The notes under the pieces were generated by a model. The model saw only the letters and a program-made list of their open reading frames with translations. It had not been told where the DNA came from and did not search any database. A DNA stretch of 64,000 bases, from positions 120,682 through 184,681 of the forward strand of contig NZ_RCMB01000013.1 in NCBI RefSeq assembly GCF_011319465.1. Reading direction: 5' to 3'. Both the position numbers and the translations under genes were made by a program. The stretch is from Candidatus Nitrosotalea sp. TS (GTDB taxonomy: Archaea; Thermoproteota; Nitrososphaeria; Nitrososphaerales; Nitrosopumilaceae). Numbering within the stretch: the stretch's first letter is position 1; every line of letters starts with the position of its first letter. Shown in pieces: positions 18,919 through 28,788 of the stretch.

Positions 18919-19188
18919 TTGCAGGAGGTAGGCGAAGTATTGCATTTAGCAAATAGCGGTAGAGTCTTGATTAGACTTTCTAAACCGTTAAACGATGGCC
19001 AGATTGTAGTAGACAATTCTGGGACCAAAGTAGCCAAAGTTTCGGAAATGATAGGTCCGGTCGATGCGCCGTATGCATCAGCGATTCCGCTTACCAACAA
19101 TATCAAAAGACACATCGGACAGCATGTTTACATCGTCGAACAATCTCCTGCGATGAAACCGAAAAGATTCAGAGGAAATAGAAGATGA
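18919..19188 (+). CDS. gar1: H/ACA snoRNP protein GAR1
   Basis: Component of the H/ACA pseudouridylation complex with Cbf5, Nop10 and L7Ae. Beta-barrel core: VGEVLHLANSGRVLIRLSK and KVAKVSEMIGPVDAPYASA. TTG start at 18919 preceded by an AT-rich leader. The C-terminus KPKRFRGNRR is basic. Its stop overlaps the TFB start by 4 bases. Confidence 0.9.
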   Translation: MQEVGEVLHLANSGRVLIRLSKPLNDGQIVVDNSGTKVAKVSEMIGPVDAPYASAIPLTNNIKRHIGQHVYIVEQSPAMKPKRFRGNRR

Positions 19189-20144
19189 ACATGACAGAAC
19201 TACAGACAAATTGTCCAGAATGTAGATCATCCTTAGTTGATGACATTCATAGTGGAGAAAAAATTTGTTCTGGCTGCGGACTGGTAGCAATGGAGCAGAT
19301 GTCAGATTACGGTCCAGAGTCAAGATCAACCAATCCAGAAGAAAAAATGAAAACTGCAAGAGCAACCGGTCAGACAACTTATGCACAACATGACCTTGGA
19401 ATTAGAACAGAGATAGCACTAGGAACCAAAGACTTTAGCGGAAAAACAATTTCAAGCGACATGGCACTTCAGATGTACAACCTAAGAAAGTGGCAGACAA
19501 GAATCAGAGTTGCCTCTCCAAGAGAGAGACGACTTGCAAACATACTCTCAAAGATAGGAGAGACTTGCCAATCACTGGCACTTTCAAGAAACGTAGTTGA
19601 AACTGCATCAATAATATACAGAAACTTTGACGGCCAAACAGAGGCAAAGGGAAAATCTGTTGCCTGCATGTCGGCTGCAACCATTTACATGGCATGCAAG
19701 CAGTGCGATGTTGTAAGATCATTAGACGAGATTTGCTCTGCAACTGGAAGTACAAAAGACGAAAAAATGAACGTAAAACTGACTGCAAAATATTACAGAA
19801 TGCTCGTGATGGAGCTTGGATCAAAGACAGCACCAGTAGTAACCCTTGAGAAATACATATCAAAGATTGCAAATCTTGCAAAACTTGAGGTACGTGTAGA
19901 AAGACTTGCTGCAGAGATTGCAGAAAAGACAGATGACCACAACCTAGCAGACGGAAAGGCGCCAAATGGCCTTGCTGCTGCCTATCTTTACATCGCCTCA
20001 ACACTGCTTGGACAAAGCATACTCCAAAGAGATGTTTCAAGCGTTGCAGGAATTACCGAGGTCACCATACGAAACAGGTGCAAGGAAATCCTGACTGCAT
20101 ACAAGATCAAGGTTATCTTAAAACCAGCGCTAGCCAAAAACTAA
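19185..20144 (+). CDS. tfb: Transcription initiation factor IIB
   Basis: Recruits RNA polymerase to TBP-bound promoters. Zinc ribbon CPECRSS and CSGCGLV, B-reader/linker region, then two cyclin folds (ASPRERRLANILSKIGETCQ; TAPVVTLEKYISKIANLAK). 319 residues, standard length. A basal factor but thaumarchaea often carry several TFB copies, so it need not be the only one. Couples to gar1 by a short overlap. The 260 bases after it hold no convincing gene. Confidence 0.95.
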   Translation: MNMTELQTNCPECRSSLVDDIHSGEKICSGCGLVAMEQMSDYGPESRSTNPEEKMKTARATGQTTYAQHDLGIRTEIALGTKDFSGKTISSDMALQMYNLRKWQTRIRVASPRERRLANILSKIGETCQSLALSRNVVETASIIYRNFDGQTEAKGKSVACMSAATIYMACKQCDVVRSLDEICSATGSTKDEKMNVKLTAKYYRMLVMELGSKTAPVVTLEKYISKIANLAKLEVRVERLAAEIAEKTDDHNLADGKAPNGLAAAYLYIASTLLGQSILQRDVSSVAGITEVTIRNRCKEILTAYKIKVILKPALAKN

Positions 20145-20407
20145 CCCCTTCCTTTTTGTTTTTATTTCATCATTATTCTCAGACCAGATCTCAAAGGAAC
20201 TCTCTGGCTTTTTTGAAACAAAGGAATTTCTAGACAACCTAGAAAAATAGCACCTAATTCCAGCCTCAAAGCATATTCTCATACACTCTGCAAGCCTTGG
20301 TTGTTACAAAACCATAGAATGACGATATAGAACCATGGCAGGTACACAGTTAGCTTGATCTAATTTTTTGTTGGATTATATATCGAAATCAAGTTGACAT
20401 ATACAAG

Positions 20408-21197
20408 ATGGCAGTACTTGAAATCAAAGACCTTCATGCTAAAAGAGAAGGCAAAGAGATCCTCAAAGGAGTAAATCTCAAGACAGGTCCAGGCGAGATC
20501 CATGCAATAATGGGTCCAAACGGATCAGGAAAAAGTACTCTAGCTTATACAATTTTAGGTCATCCAAAATATGAGGTGACAAGCGGCGACATTCTCTTGG
20601 ATGGAGAAAGCATCTTGAACATGTCTGCCGATGAAAGATCAAAGAAAGGATTGTTTCTGGCATTTCAATATCCAACAGAGGTGGCAGGTGTCGGATATTC
20701 ACATTTTCTAAGAACTGCTTACAATGCATTGAGCAAATCACTTGGAGACCAGAACCGTGAAGTCTTTTTGACAGTAAGAGAATTTCAAAATTATCTAAAA
20801 AAGAATCTTGATCAAGTAGGGCTCAGACATGATTTCCTGTCAAGATACCTAAACGAGGGATTCTCCGGCGGTGAAAAGAAGAGGTCTGAGGTTTTGCAGA
20901 TGGCAGTATTGCAGCCAAAGATATCAATTCTAGACGAGCCAGATTCTGGACTGGATATTGATGCAGTCCAGGCAGTTGCAAAAGCAATAAGCCAAGTCTC
21001 AAGAAAGGACGCAACAGTCAATAGTCATTACCCATTATGCAAGAATTCTCAAGTTCTTGGACAAGCTTGATTACGTGCATGTCATGGCACAGGGAAAGAT
21101 GATAAAAGAAGGTCCAAAGGAACTTGCAGACGAGTTGGAACAAAAAGGATACTCGTGGCTAGGAATTCAGGACGCTACCGAACAACCAGCTTCCTAG
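20408..21197 (+). CDS. sufC: Fe-S cluster assembly ATPase SufC (frameshifted)
   Basis: ABC-type ATPase of the SufBCD scaffold. Walker A GPNGSGKSTLAYTILG, signature FSGGEKKRSEVLQ, Walker B ISILDEPDSGLD. A base too many near 21020 derails the frame; the shifted frame continues IVITHYARILKFLDKLDY and ends at 21197. TATATATC lies about 28 bases before the ATG. The rest of the suf genes are 18 kb away on the other strand, so SufC is transcribed apart from SufB/SufD. Confidence 0.92.
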
Positions 21198-21335
21198 AGA
21201 TACCAAATTTACACCCTAAATGCACAAGCTGACAAGTATTTTCCCAAATTTCAAATCACGAATAGATAATTAAAAAAAGACAATAACTGTGTCTAAAATT
21301 TCTTACACATCAAAAGAAACACCTTTCCTGGAACA

Positions 21336-21491
21336 ATGTTTACCATGCCAGAAGAGAACCAATCAAACACATTCTATGCAAACTGCATGAGTTATTTTGA
21401 ATCATTGAGAAAACAGGGAAAGCAGGACTTTGCTTTTGAGGATGAATTTTTCTATACAATGCCTGCAATATCAGAAAAACTTGTAAATTGA
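21336..21491 (+). CDS. Small conserved hypothetical protein (51 aa)
   Basis: MFTMPEENQSNTFYANCMSY then an acidic/aromatic end EDEFFYTMPAISEKLVN. It starts at 21336, or at an in-frame ATG at 21345. Composition looks coding, and it sits alone between sufC and tRNA-Leu. No recognised family. Confidence 0.5.
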   Translation: MFTMPEENQSNTFYANCMSYFESLRKQGKQDFAFEDEFFYTMPAISEKLVN

Positions 21492-21564
21492 AAAAGAAGA
21501 CAATCTATTAAAATTCGAAAACCTGCAGTTTCAGTTTATATATTCAGTGCTTAAATCTCTCGTT

Positions 21565-21667
21565 GCAGAGGTATCGAAGCCCGGCCAACCGAGAAGGACT
21601 CAAGATCATCGGTAATAGGAGAATCCTTTCCTTTAGGGGTTCGGGGGTTCAAATCCCTCCCTCTGCA
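21565..21667 (+). tRNA. tRNA-Leu (CAA) with an 18-nt intron
   Basis: Acceptor GCAGAGG/CCTCTGC, a class II variable arm (TCCTTTAGGGGTTC) and T arm with GTTCAAATC. Anticodon stem AAGGA/TCCTT brackets the loop CTCAAGA once 21605-21622 is removed, giving anticodon CAA at 21601-21603. The 3' CCA is not encoded. The intron assignment is inferred from base pairing. Confidence 0.78.
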
Positions 21668-21806
21668 CTTTCCTTGCCTTTTTTGCCCTTCTCTGTCGCT
21701 GTTTGCGATTTGGCTCGTCAAATCCCCTGTGATTTTCTCCCATGACATATCCATGATAGTCTTTATTAGAAAATTTTTCCATGTAATAACACCCAAGGAA
21801 AATACA

Positions 21807-23020
21807 ATGAACCACAAATTGCCAGGACCCAATTCAAAGCGAATCATAAATGCAATGAAAAAATATGCATATGATTCCACATTTGTCTATCCCTAGTCAT
21901 TGCAAACGGCCATGATTGCATCATTGAAGACCCAGACGGCAACAAGTTCCTAGATTTTACTTCTAACATAGGCGCATGCCCCATAGGATATTCACATCCT
22001 GATGTCATGGAAGTGCTGGCAGAGTACTCCACAAATGGCACGCACAAGATTGCAGGCCAGGACTTTTACTCCAAGGAACATGCCGACCTTGCAGAGACGG
22101 TATCAACAATACTGCCACAAAACTTTAAGACATTTTTTATCAACAGTGGTGCAGAGGCAGTAGAGAATGCAATAAAGATTGCATACAGAAAGATGGGACC
22201 ACTGCCTGGCATATCATGTCTTGGCGCATTTCATGGCAGAACGCTTGGTGCACTCAGCTTTACATCTAGCAGGACCAGTACACAAGTACAACTTTCCAGA
22301 ACTTGCAGTCAAAAGGATCAAGTTCTGCGCAAAAGACGATGATCCTGAGATTGATTCTGTGGAATCTTTGCTCAAGGAAAACAAGATTGCATTTATTCTA
22401 ACCGAGGTTGTTCAAGGCGAGGGCGGATATTATGTTGCAAGCAAAAAATTCATCAAAAACCTGAGAAGGTGTGCCACGCGATATGGTGTGCCGTCTGATT
22501 TTAGACGAGGTACAGTCAGGCATTGGGCACACAGGCAAGTGGTGGGCCTTTGAGCATTATGGAGTAACACCTGATATCATGAGTACTGCCAAGGCGTTAC
22601 AGGTAGGAGCTACAATGTACAACAAGAAATTTGAGCCAGCCGATAGGTCAGCTCTGTCTAGCACTTGGGGAGGAGGCAGCAGAATAGACATGGCGGTAGG
22701 AGCAAGAACCATCAAGGTCATAAAGCGTGACAAGTTGCTAGAAAATGCAACCAAGATGGGCAACCTTCTAAGGAAGGGTTTGCAGGAACTTGTAGGCAAA
22801 AAAGGAGTGACAGATGTGAGGGGACTTAGGCCTAATGATTGGCCTAGAGTTTGACACCAGAGCACGCAGAGAGAAAAAGTTGGCCAATTTATTCAGAAAT
22901 GGACTGCTCACTCTTGGTGCAGGCCAAAAATCCCTGAGGATAATACCGCCACTTGTAATAACAAAAGATCAGATAGAGCAAGGCTTGTCCATAATGAACC
23001 AGGTCTTGTCAAGGGACTGA
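21807..23020 (+). CDS. Class III PLP-dependent aminotransferase (several frameshifts)
   Basis: Joined frames give about 400 residues: MNHKLPGPNSKRIINAMKKY, cofactor region INSGAEAVENAIKIAYRKM and GAFHGRTLGALSFT, LTEVVQGEGGYYV, LILDEVQSGIGHTGKWWAFE, the PLP-lysine region STAKALQVGATMY and the C-terminal domain to 23020. Breaks near 21895, 22265, 22490 and 22830. Fold-type I, acetylornithine/GABA/lysine-epsilon transaminase group; the substrate is not settled, although ALQVGA and STWGGG recall lysine 6-aminotransferases. Intact catalytic blocks argue for sequence error rather than decay. Confidence 0.78.
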
Positions 23021-23226
23021 GATTTTACTCAAAATCTTGCCATATTTTCCACTGGAAACGCATATGTATATTGAAATGAGGTACTGACCAAATTCTTTCT
23101 TCATGTAATATAGAGAATCTCGGACTAGGCAAAAACAGCTCATTTTTCGTGCGTAATTTTGACCCTATTAGCTCATTTTTTAGGCATGACCTTGTTGCTA
23201 AGAGATCATTTTTTGCCAATTATTCA

Positions 23227-24449
23227 CTAGTATGCCTGATACTTGTCACCAAGCTCAAGCGAGGCTATCTTTAGCTTGAGCACTTCGTTTGCGCCCTCGT
23301 AAATTATGATTGCCCGCGAGTCCAAAAAGTGTCTGGCTACCCGGGTTGTCTTCTGATATGCAAAAGAGCCAAAGATCTGGACTGCCCTGTTTGCCGAATC
23401 AAATGCAGCATTTGTAGAATGCAGCTTGGCTATTGCCGCAAGCCTATCTGCCTTGCCTCGCAGTGTGGAATATTCCTTGTCTTCTCTGTTTAGCATTTCC
23501 TGCCAGTTCGAGTCTTTTTCCTTTAGATTCTCCACGTAATCATGAAGTTTCTGTCTTGCCGCAGCAGCTCGATAAACAAGCCATCGCGAGCTTTCGACAT
23601 TTAGTATCATGGTGGACAAATGTTCTTGGATTAGTTGTTTTTTGGCAAGTGCCGAACCATGCTGTACTCTTTTTTTCGAGTACATGATAGATTCGTCAAG
23701 ACAGTCTTTCATCACACCTATCGCACCTGCAGCAACGCTTAGCCTTCCATCTATTAGCGCACTGTAAGCTATGCTCAGTCCTTTTCCCTTTGTTCCCAAA
23801 AGATTCTTTTTTGGCACAATACAGTTTTCAAATGTAACCTCGGCATTTTTTATGCTAAGCAAGCCCATCTTATTTTTCATCTCTTGTGCATGAAATCCTT
23901 TAGAGTTAGTATCTACAATAAATGCAGAAATTCTTCCGTCAGGTCCTCTTGCATATGTAGTCATTACTTTTGCAAGAGTCCCATTTCCCACCCAGTGTTT
24001 TTTGCCGTTTAGAATAAAATTATCTCCACTTTCCTCAAATTTTGTAGTCATGGAACCTGGATCGCTTCCTGCATCAGGCTCAGTGAGCCCAAATGCCATG
24101 ATGCTCTTGCCTGATATTGTATCAGGAAGATATCGCTTTTTTTGCTCCTCGTTTGCCCAGTTTTGTAAAACCATCTGCCCTATGGACACATGAGCAGAAA
24201 AGAACGTGCGCAATGAATTTCCCTCCCGCCCTATCCTTTCTAGTGCAAATACGTACGTCAGGATATCATAGCCCAGACCGCCATGTTTTTTTGAGATGGG
24301 CATCCAAGCATCCCAATCTTTCCAAACACTGGAACTATCATGTCATTTGGTTTTTCTTCAAGATAGCATTTTGTTTCATGATCTCGGATAGACCTGCAGG
24401 CCTGGTCTACCTGTTCGAGAAAATTTTTTTGCTCACTCAGATACCTCAA
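23227..24449 (-). CDS. Acyl-CoA dehydrogenase (frameshifted near N-terminus)
   Basis: FAD-dependent oxidation of an acyl-CoA. FAD/substrate region MAFGLTEPDAGSDPGSMTT and HWVGNGTLAKVMTTYARG, C-terminal helical bundle with VQIFGSFAYQKTTRVARHFL and the ending IIYEGANEVLKLKIASLEL. The N-terminal piece (24258-24449, TTG start giving RYLSEQKNFLEQVDQA) joins through GKIGMLGCP with an indel near 24300. A better start, MNFEVSE at 24456, needs one more shift. About 405 residues. Substrate chain length not predictable from this. Confidence 0.82.
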
Positions 24450-24521
24450 AATTCATCTTTGAGATATTAGAGTATGACATGAATGTACTCTCTAGTATGT
24501 GGCAATAAGATTATCGAAGTT

Positions 24522-24644
24522 TTAGGCTTTTATGAGATTTATCTCTCGGACTGCATGCTTTGAAAGATCTACATGCAAGTCAGCGTGGGATGCATCAGTA
24601 AAAACAAGATTGCATCTATAACATTTCCACGCTTTTGAGCTCAT
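24522..24644 (-). CDS. Small C2H2-type zinc-finger protein (40 aa)
   Basis: From ATG 24644: MSSKAWKCYRCNLVFTDAS followed by HADLHVDLSKH. A single C-x2-C-x12-H-x5-H finger, preceded and followed by basic residues. The same frame is open further upstream, to 24758, but the AT-rich extension looks untranslated. Such short C2H2 proteins are frequent in thaumarchaea; DNA or RNA binding is a guess. Confidence 0.6.
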   Translation of the reverse strand: MSSKAWKCYRCNLVFTDASHADLHVDLSKHAVREINLIKA

Positions 24645-24836
24645 GATATCATTATACACTTTTTTATTTATAAGGATATTGAACGATTCATCTATTTTTT
24701 TCAAAAAGATAATTCTTTCAGCATATTGTTCTACAAAATACAAGAATAACAATGACAAACTCTAGAATTTTCAACCATACACAAGTCCAGATCGCTTGTA
24801 CAACCAGTTTATGTTCATATATACAATAACCCAGAT

Positions 24837-25484
24837 GTGTTTTCAATGAAAAAGGCAGGCAACATTGAAAAATTAAAAAAACTAGTAAGGAAAAAAGTAG
24901 GAAAAAACGATCCCGCCCACGATTTTGAACACGTTATGAGAGTTTACAGTAATGCCCAAAGGCTTGCAAGGATGGAAAGGGCAAACCCAAGGCTTGTACT
25001 TGCAGCTGCCCTTTTACATGATATTGTATCCTATCCAAAATCAGACCCACGGTCCAAGAATTCGTCAGTAGAGAGTGCAGCAAAAGCAAAGCAAATCTTG
25101 GTCAGGTACAGTTACACAAAAGAAGAGATTGAAATAATTTCAGATGCAATCCGTGACCACAGTTTCTCAAGGGGTTCAGTGCCAAAGACAATGGTAGGAA
25201 AAATACTTCAGGACGCAGATAGGCTTGACGCAATAGGTGCAATTGGAATTGCAAGGACGTTTTCTGTTGGAGGTGCTGAAAAAAGGCCATTTTACAGCAA
25301 TAAAGATCCTTTTTGTAAGACTCGTAGCCCAGATGACACCAAGTGGACTTTGGACCATTTTTACAAAAAGTTGTTGCTCTTGGAGAAGAAAATGAATACA
25401 AAGAGCGCAAAGCAGGAAGCAAGAAAAAGAGTAAAGATAATGCTAGAGTTTCTAGACGTTCTCAGAGACGAGATTTATCCATAA
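24837..25484 (+). CDS. HD-domain phosphohydrolase
   Basis: Metal-binding HD superfamily: H in DPAHDFEHVMRVYSNA, HD in AALLHDIVSY, and later D in LQDADRLDAIGAIGIARTF. About 215 residues; ATG 24846 is an alternative start to the GTG at 24837. Closest in character to the archaeal/bacterial uncharacterised HD hydrolases of the YedJ type, presumably acting on a nucleotide or phosphorylated metabolite. Overlaps the convergent unknown gene by 10 bases. Confidence 0.8.
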   Translation: MFSMKKAGNIEKLKKLVRKKVGKNDPAHDFEHVMRVYSNAQRLARMERANPRLVLAAALLHDIVSYPKSDPRSKNSSVESAAKAKQILVRYSYTKEEIEIISDAIRDHSFSRGSVPKTMVGKILQDADRLDAIGAIGIARTFSVGGAEKRPFYSNKDPFCKTRSPDDTKWTLDHFYKKLLLLEKKMNTKSAKQEARKRVKIMLEFLDVLRDEIYP

Positions 25485-25786
25485 TCGAGGTATCTTTTGA
25501 AGCGCTTTTCTATTTCCTGATTTCTTCCTTTTAGTATTCGCTCTATCTCATCATGGTTTCGCATCTTGATGTGTCTTGTCATGTCTGCAAACTTTTCATC
25601 TTGAGAATATGAGTTAACTATAGGATCTAGCATTGCATAGTATTCTGCAACCTTGTTCCTAAATTCTTCAATGCTTGGCCTTCTAATCTTGTTTATTCTA
25701 AACCATATAGTAGCCCAGCTTGCACCCACAACATGTGGCAACAAGTCAAAAGCCCGGTCTATCTCAAAGCCTTCGTCGTCCCTCAT
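25475..25786 (-). CDS. Conserved hypothetical protein downstream of hemB
   Basis: 103 residues, helical and charged (ATIWFRINKIRRPSIEEFRN, EIEKRFKRYLDYG). Its start overlaps the hemB stop by 4 bases, so it is cotranslated with the tetrapyrrole operon. No recognised domain or membrane segment. Function unknown; a small operon accessory protein. Confidence 0.65.
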   Translation of the reverse strand: MRDDEGFEIDRAFDLLPHVVGASWATIWFRINKIRRPSIEEFRNKVAEYYAMLDPIVNSYSQDEKFADMTRHIKMRNHDEIERILKGRNQEIEKRFKRYLDYG

Positions 25787-26775
25787 TTCTCGCCGAGAGC
25801 TTTTGCGGCAATCTTTGAGAAATATGTTACTATCATATCTGCACCTGCCCTCTTAATTGCAGTCAGAATTTCTAGTGTCACTTCCTTTTCATCTATCCAG
25901 CCCTGCATTGCAGCCGCTTTTACCAATGCATATTCCCCAGATACACTGTATGCCGATATTGGTACGTTGAATCTTTGCCTTGTGGTTGCAATCAAGTCAA
26001 GATATGCCAATGCAGGTTTTATCATGATAATATCTACGCCTTCTGCAATGTCAGTCTCTACTTCCCGCATGGCTTCCTTTGGGTTGGTATATGGCAACTG
26101 GTAGGTCTTTCTGTCGCCAAACTGCGGAGCAGAGTGAGCCATGTCTTTGAACGGAGAATAAAGAGATGACCTGTGTTTTGCAGAGTGGGACATTATTGCC
26201 ACATCTGAAAATCCGGCATCGTCAAGTGCATGCCTTATTGCCTTTACTTGCCCGTCCATCATGGCAGACGGAGATACAACATCTACACCTGCTTGGGCCT
26301 GGCTTACAGCTACCTTTGCCAGCGTATCAAGACTAGAATCATTATCAATTTTATCACCTTTTACCAGTCCACAGTGTCCTGAGCTGGTATACTGGCATAG
26401 GCAGACATCTGACATTATTGCAATGTCATTGCCAAGATTTTTTCGAATTTCAGATATTGTCTTTTGCACAATGCCATCTGATGCAAATGCCGATGTTCCC
26501 CCATCATCTTTGTGTGATGGAATTCCAAAAATCATGACAGCTGGAATCTTCAGTTCTGCAATAGAGTTTACTTCTGCCACCACATCTTTTAACGGAAGTC
26601 TTTCAAAACCTGGCATGGATTGGCCCTGGAGTTTTGACTTGAGGTCTTCTTGCACAAATACAGGACAGATCAAGTCTCTTGGAGAAAGTCGTACCTCTTC
26701 TAACAGCTCACGAATCTTTCCAGTCTTTCGCAATCTTCTAAGCCGTACATTAGGATAAGACATTACAAAAATCAC
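25783..26775 (-). CDS. hemB: Porphobilinogen synthase (delta-aminolevulinate dehydratase)
   Basis: Condenses two 5-aminolevulinates to porphobilinogen. Metal-ligand cysteines in DVCLCQYTSSGHCG indicate a zinc enzyme. Schiff-base lysines lie in IMSHSAKHRSSLYSPF and IMIKPALAYLD. 330 residues, full length. Follows hemA on the same strand, 19 bases downstream, in a hemA-hemB-unknown order. Confidence 0.95.
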   Translation of the reverse strand: MIFVMSYPNVRLRRLRKTGKIRELLEEVRLSPRDLICPVFVQEDLKSKLQGQSMPGFERLPLKDVVAEVNSIAELKIPAVMIFGIPSHKDDGGTSAFASDGIVQKTISEIRKNLGNDIAIMSDVCLCQYTSSGHCGLVKGDKIDNDSSLDTLAKVAVSQAQAGVDVVSPSAMMDGQVKAIRHALDDAGFSDVAIMSHSAKHRSSLYSPFKDMAHSAPQFGDRKTYQLPYTNPKEAMREVETDIAEGVDIIMIKPALAYLDLIATTRQRFNVPISAYSVSGEYALVKAAAMQGWIDEKEVTLEILTAIKRAGADMIVTYFSKIAAKALGEK

Positions 26776-26794
26776 AAATTCCTAGCAATATAAT

Positions 26795-27994
26795 TTACTC
26801 TTTCTTATAGTCAAAGAGTTTTGTGACAGTTCTGAGTATTTCAGAATCTCCTTGCTCAGATGCCTTTCTTAGATTATTCATTGGGACTGAGATTATGTCT
26901 TCCACTATGGCTTGCGTGAGCTGATCAATAATTCTAATTTTTTGCTCATCTTTTTCTCCAAGCATTTGCAAAGCTTTTTTGAGTTCCTTGACTCGCGCCT
27001 GGTCAATTTCCTTGAAGACATTCTTTACTATTGGTTCTACCTCAATTCTTTTCATTGCTGCTTCCATTACTGGCAACTCCTCGTTAATTATCTTCTCCGC
27101 TGAGGATACTACGCCCATTCTTGTGCGCATGTTCTTGTCCACCATCTCTGCAATCTGATCTAGGTTCATCATTTTTATCTTCTTTATTGTAGCAACCTTC
27201 TCATCAACAGTTCTTGGATTTGAGAGATCCATTATCAACATGCCATTTTTGCGCGATTCCATTGCTTCCTTTACCCTGTCATGCGTAACCAAAAAGTATG
27301 GAGCAACGGTTGCGACAAAAAGTACGTCAACTGACTGAAAGTTTGCAATTGCTCCCTCAAACTTGAGCGGGTTTCCACCCACAGTTTCTGCAAAAGATTT
27401 TGAGCGTTCAAATGTTCTGCTTGTTACATTAAAGTCAATTCCGCGTTTTTTGAGCGATTTTGCCACAAGGCTTGCGGCTTCTCCAGTACCAATCAAGAGA
27501 ATGTTTTTGGATTTTAGGTCATCGATATTTTCTTCGGCAAGCTTGACTGCCATTGAACCAATAGAGATGCTTCCCTTGCTTATTCCCGTTGCCTGTCTTA
27601 CTCGTGTTCCCACACGGATTGCTTTGTCAAACATGGTGTTCAGTGCACTTCCTGATGCCCGCATCTCGCGTGCTGTGCTGATTGATTCTTTTATCTGTCC
27701 AAGAATTTGATCCTCCCCAATAACAAGCGAGTCAAGCCCCGAGGTAAGTTTTAGAAGGTGCTGGTATGCCTCCGTTCCCTGGCTTATCTCCAGATTTTCT
27801 TTGAAGGCATTTTCCTCAAGGCCAGATACAGATGCCCATGTCTTTTTTATCTTTTCAATGTCTTCATGATTTCCAAATCCAAATAGTTCCACCCTGTTGC
27901 AAGTTTGCAATAGCACACATTCCTGCAGTCCAGAATGTTTCAGGAAAGACTCGTATGCAGAATCAATATTTCTAAATGTAAATCTCTCAAGCAT
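26795..27994 (-). CDS. hemA: Glutamyl-tRNA reductase
   Basis: First committed step of C5-pathway tetrapyrrole synthesis. Nucleophilic Cys in LLQTCNRVELFG, NADPH fold GTGEAASLVAKSL, and a C-terminal dimerisation helix. The frame is open upstream of the ATG used here and reads NVINARVTFRKSPIH, which is the normal N-terminus, so the true start is near 28040, apparently at a CTG or behind an indel (no ATG, GTG or TTG is in frame). It therefore directly follows the precorrin-2 dehydrogenase. Confidence 0.93.
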   Translation of the reverse strand: MLERFTFRNIDSAYESFLKHSGLQECVLLQTCNRVELFGFGNHEDIEKIKKTWASVSGLEENAFKENLEISQGTEAYQHLLKLTSGLDSLVIGEDQILGQIKESISTAREMRASGSALNTMFDKAIRVGTRVRQATGISKGSISIGSMAVKLAEENIDDLKSKNILLIGTGEAASLVAKSLKKRGIDFNVTSRTFERSKSFAETVGGNPLKFEGAIANFQSVDVLFVATVAPYFLVTHDRVKEAMESRKNGMLIMDLSNPRTVDEKVATIKKIKMMNLDQIAEMVDKNMRTRMGVVSSAEKIINEELPVMEAAMKRIEVEPIVKNVFKEIDQARVKELKKALQMLGEKDEQKIRIIDQLTQAIVEDIISVPMNNLRKASEQGDSEILRTVTKLFDYKKE

Positions 27995-28044
27995 GTGTAT
28001 TGGGGACTTTCTAAAAGTAACTCTAGCGTTGATTACATTGCTTG

Positions 28045-28738
28045 TCAGTTTAGATCACCCAACATCTCGATCACGTATTTCTGTGCTTTTTTTAGATTTC
28101 CGTCAGCTATTAATTGTTTGATATGATTGTCATTCATGACACGGTAGAGGAACTTTTTGCGCTCAGGAAAGGTGGCAAGTTTTGTCTTGGCTGCCCTTCT
28201 GGCAAAGTCCTGCAGTTTTATTTGATAAATGTCCTCCTTTTTGATTAGTTTCTTGAAGATCTTTTCTGCCTGCATTCGCAGTCTGCGCGCCATTGCCGGA
28301 CTTCGTCCGCCGGTAGATACCGCTATCTGTACTGTATCCTGGATGTTTATGACAGAACCAAATGCAAAGTCACTTACCTCTGGATCATCTGCCGCATAGG
28401 CATAGCATCGCATCTTCTTTGCCTGCTCCTACTATCTTTCTGTTCAGATCTCTATCATCTGTAGTTGCAAGTACCGCAAATGGTTTGTATTTTTTTATAA
28501 AATCAGCATTTACAAGTCTTATTTTTTTAAATTGGATCTTTTTTTGTTTTACATACTTGTCTATTTGCCGGTTAGTTGAATCGCTGATTAGAAGAATTTT
28601 GCAGTCTTGGGTAAGCAACGCATTGACCTTTTTGAGTCCCTCGTTTCCGCCACCTACAACAATCACCAAGTTTCCCTTGAGATTTAGATCAACTATCAAT
28701 GATTCTCGCTGTCTTTGTAAGATATTTATAGATTCCAT
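28045..28738 (-). CDS. Precorrin-2 dehydrogenase / sirohydrochlorin ferrochelatase-like (frameshifted)
   Basis: NAD-dependent conversion of precorrin-2 to sirohydrochlorin, Met8/CysG-N type. Rossmann motif LVIVVGGGNEGLKKV with the dehydrogenase core VLATTDDRDLNRKIV, then, after one indel near 28400, MRCYAYAADDPEVSDFAFGS and AVSTGGRSPAMARRLR. 230 residues when joined. Heads the hemA-hemB operon and is divergent from the siroheme decarboxylase gene 50 bases away, so its product feeds that enzyme. Confidence 0.88.
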
Positions 28739-28788
28739 GAAAATCTAGGTAACATTTTTAATTGTAAGCAAGATTTGGATGTGTATTC

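Noticed and set aside
20145..20290. Plus-strand coding-like tail SKELSGFFETKEFLDNLEK after tfb
   Set aside because: No start codon in frame and no partner upstream; it may be a relic, but the evidence is too thin for a call.
23025..23219. 64-codon minus-strand frame between the aminotransferase and the acyl-CoA dehydrogenase
   Set aside because: Low-complexity, no domain, and several short direct repeats (GCTCATTTTT) explain the open frame.
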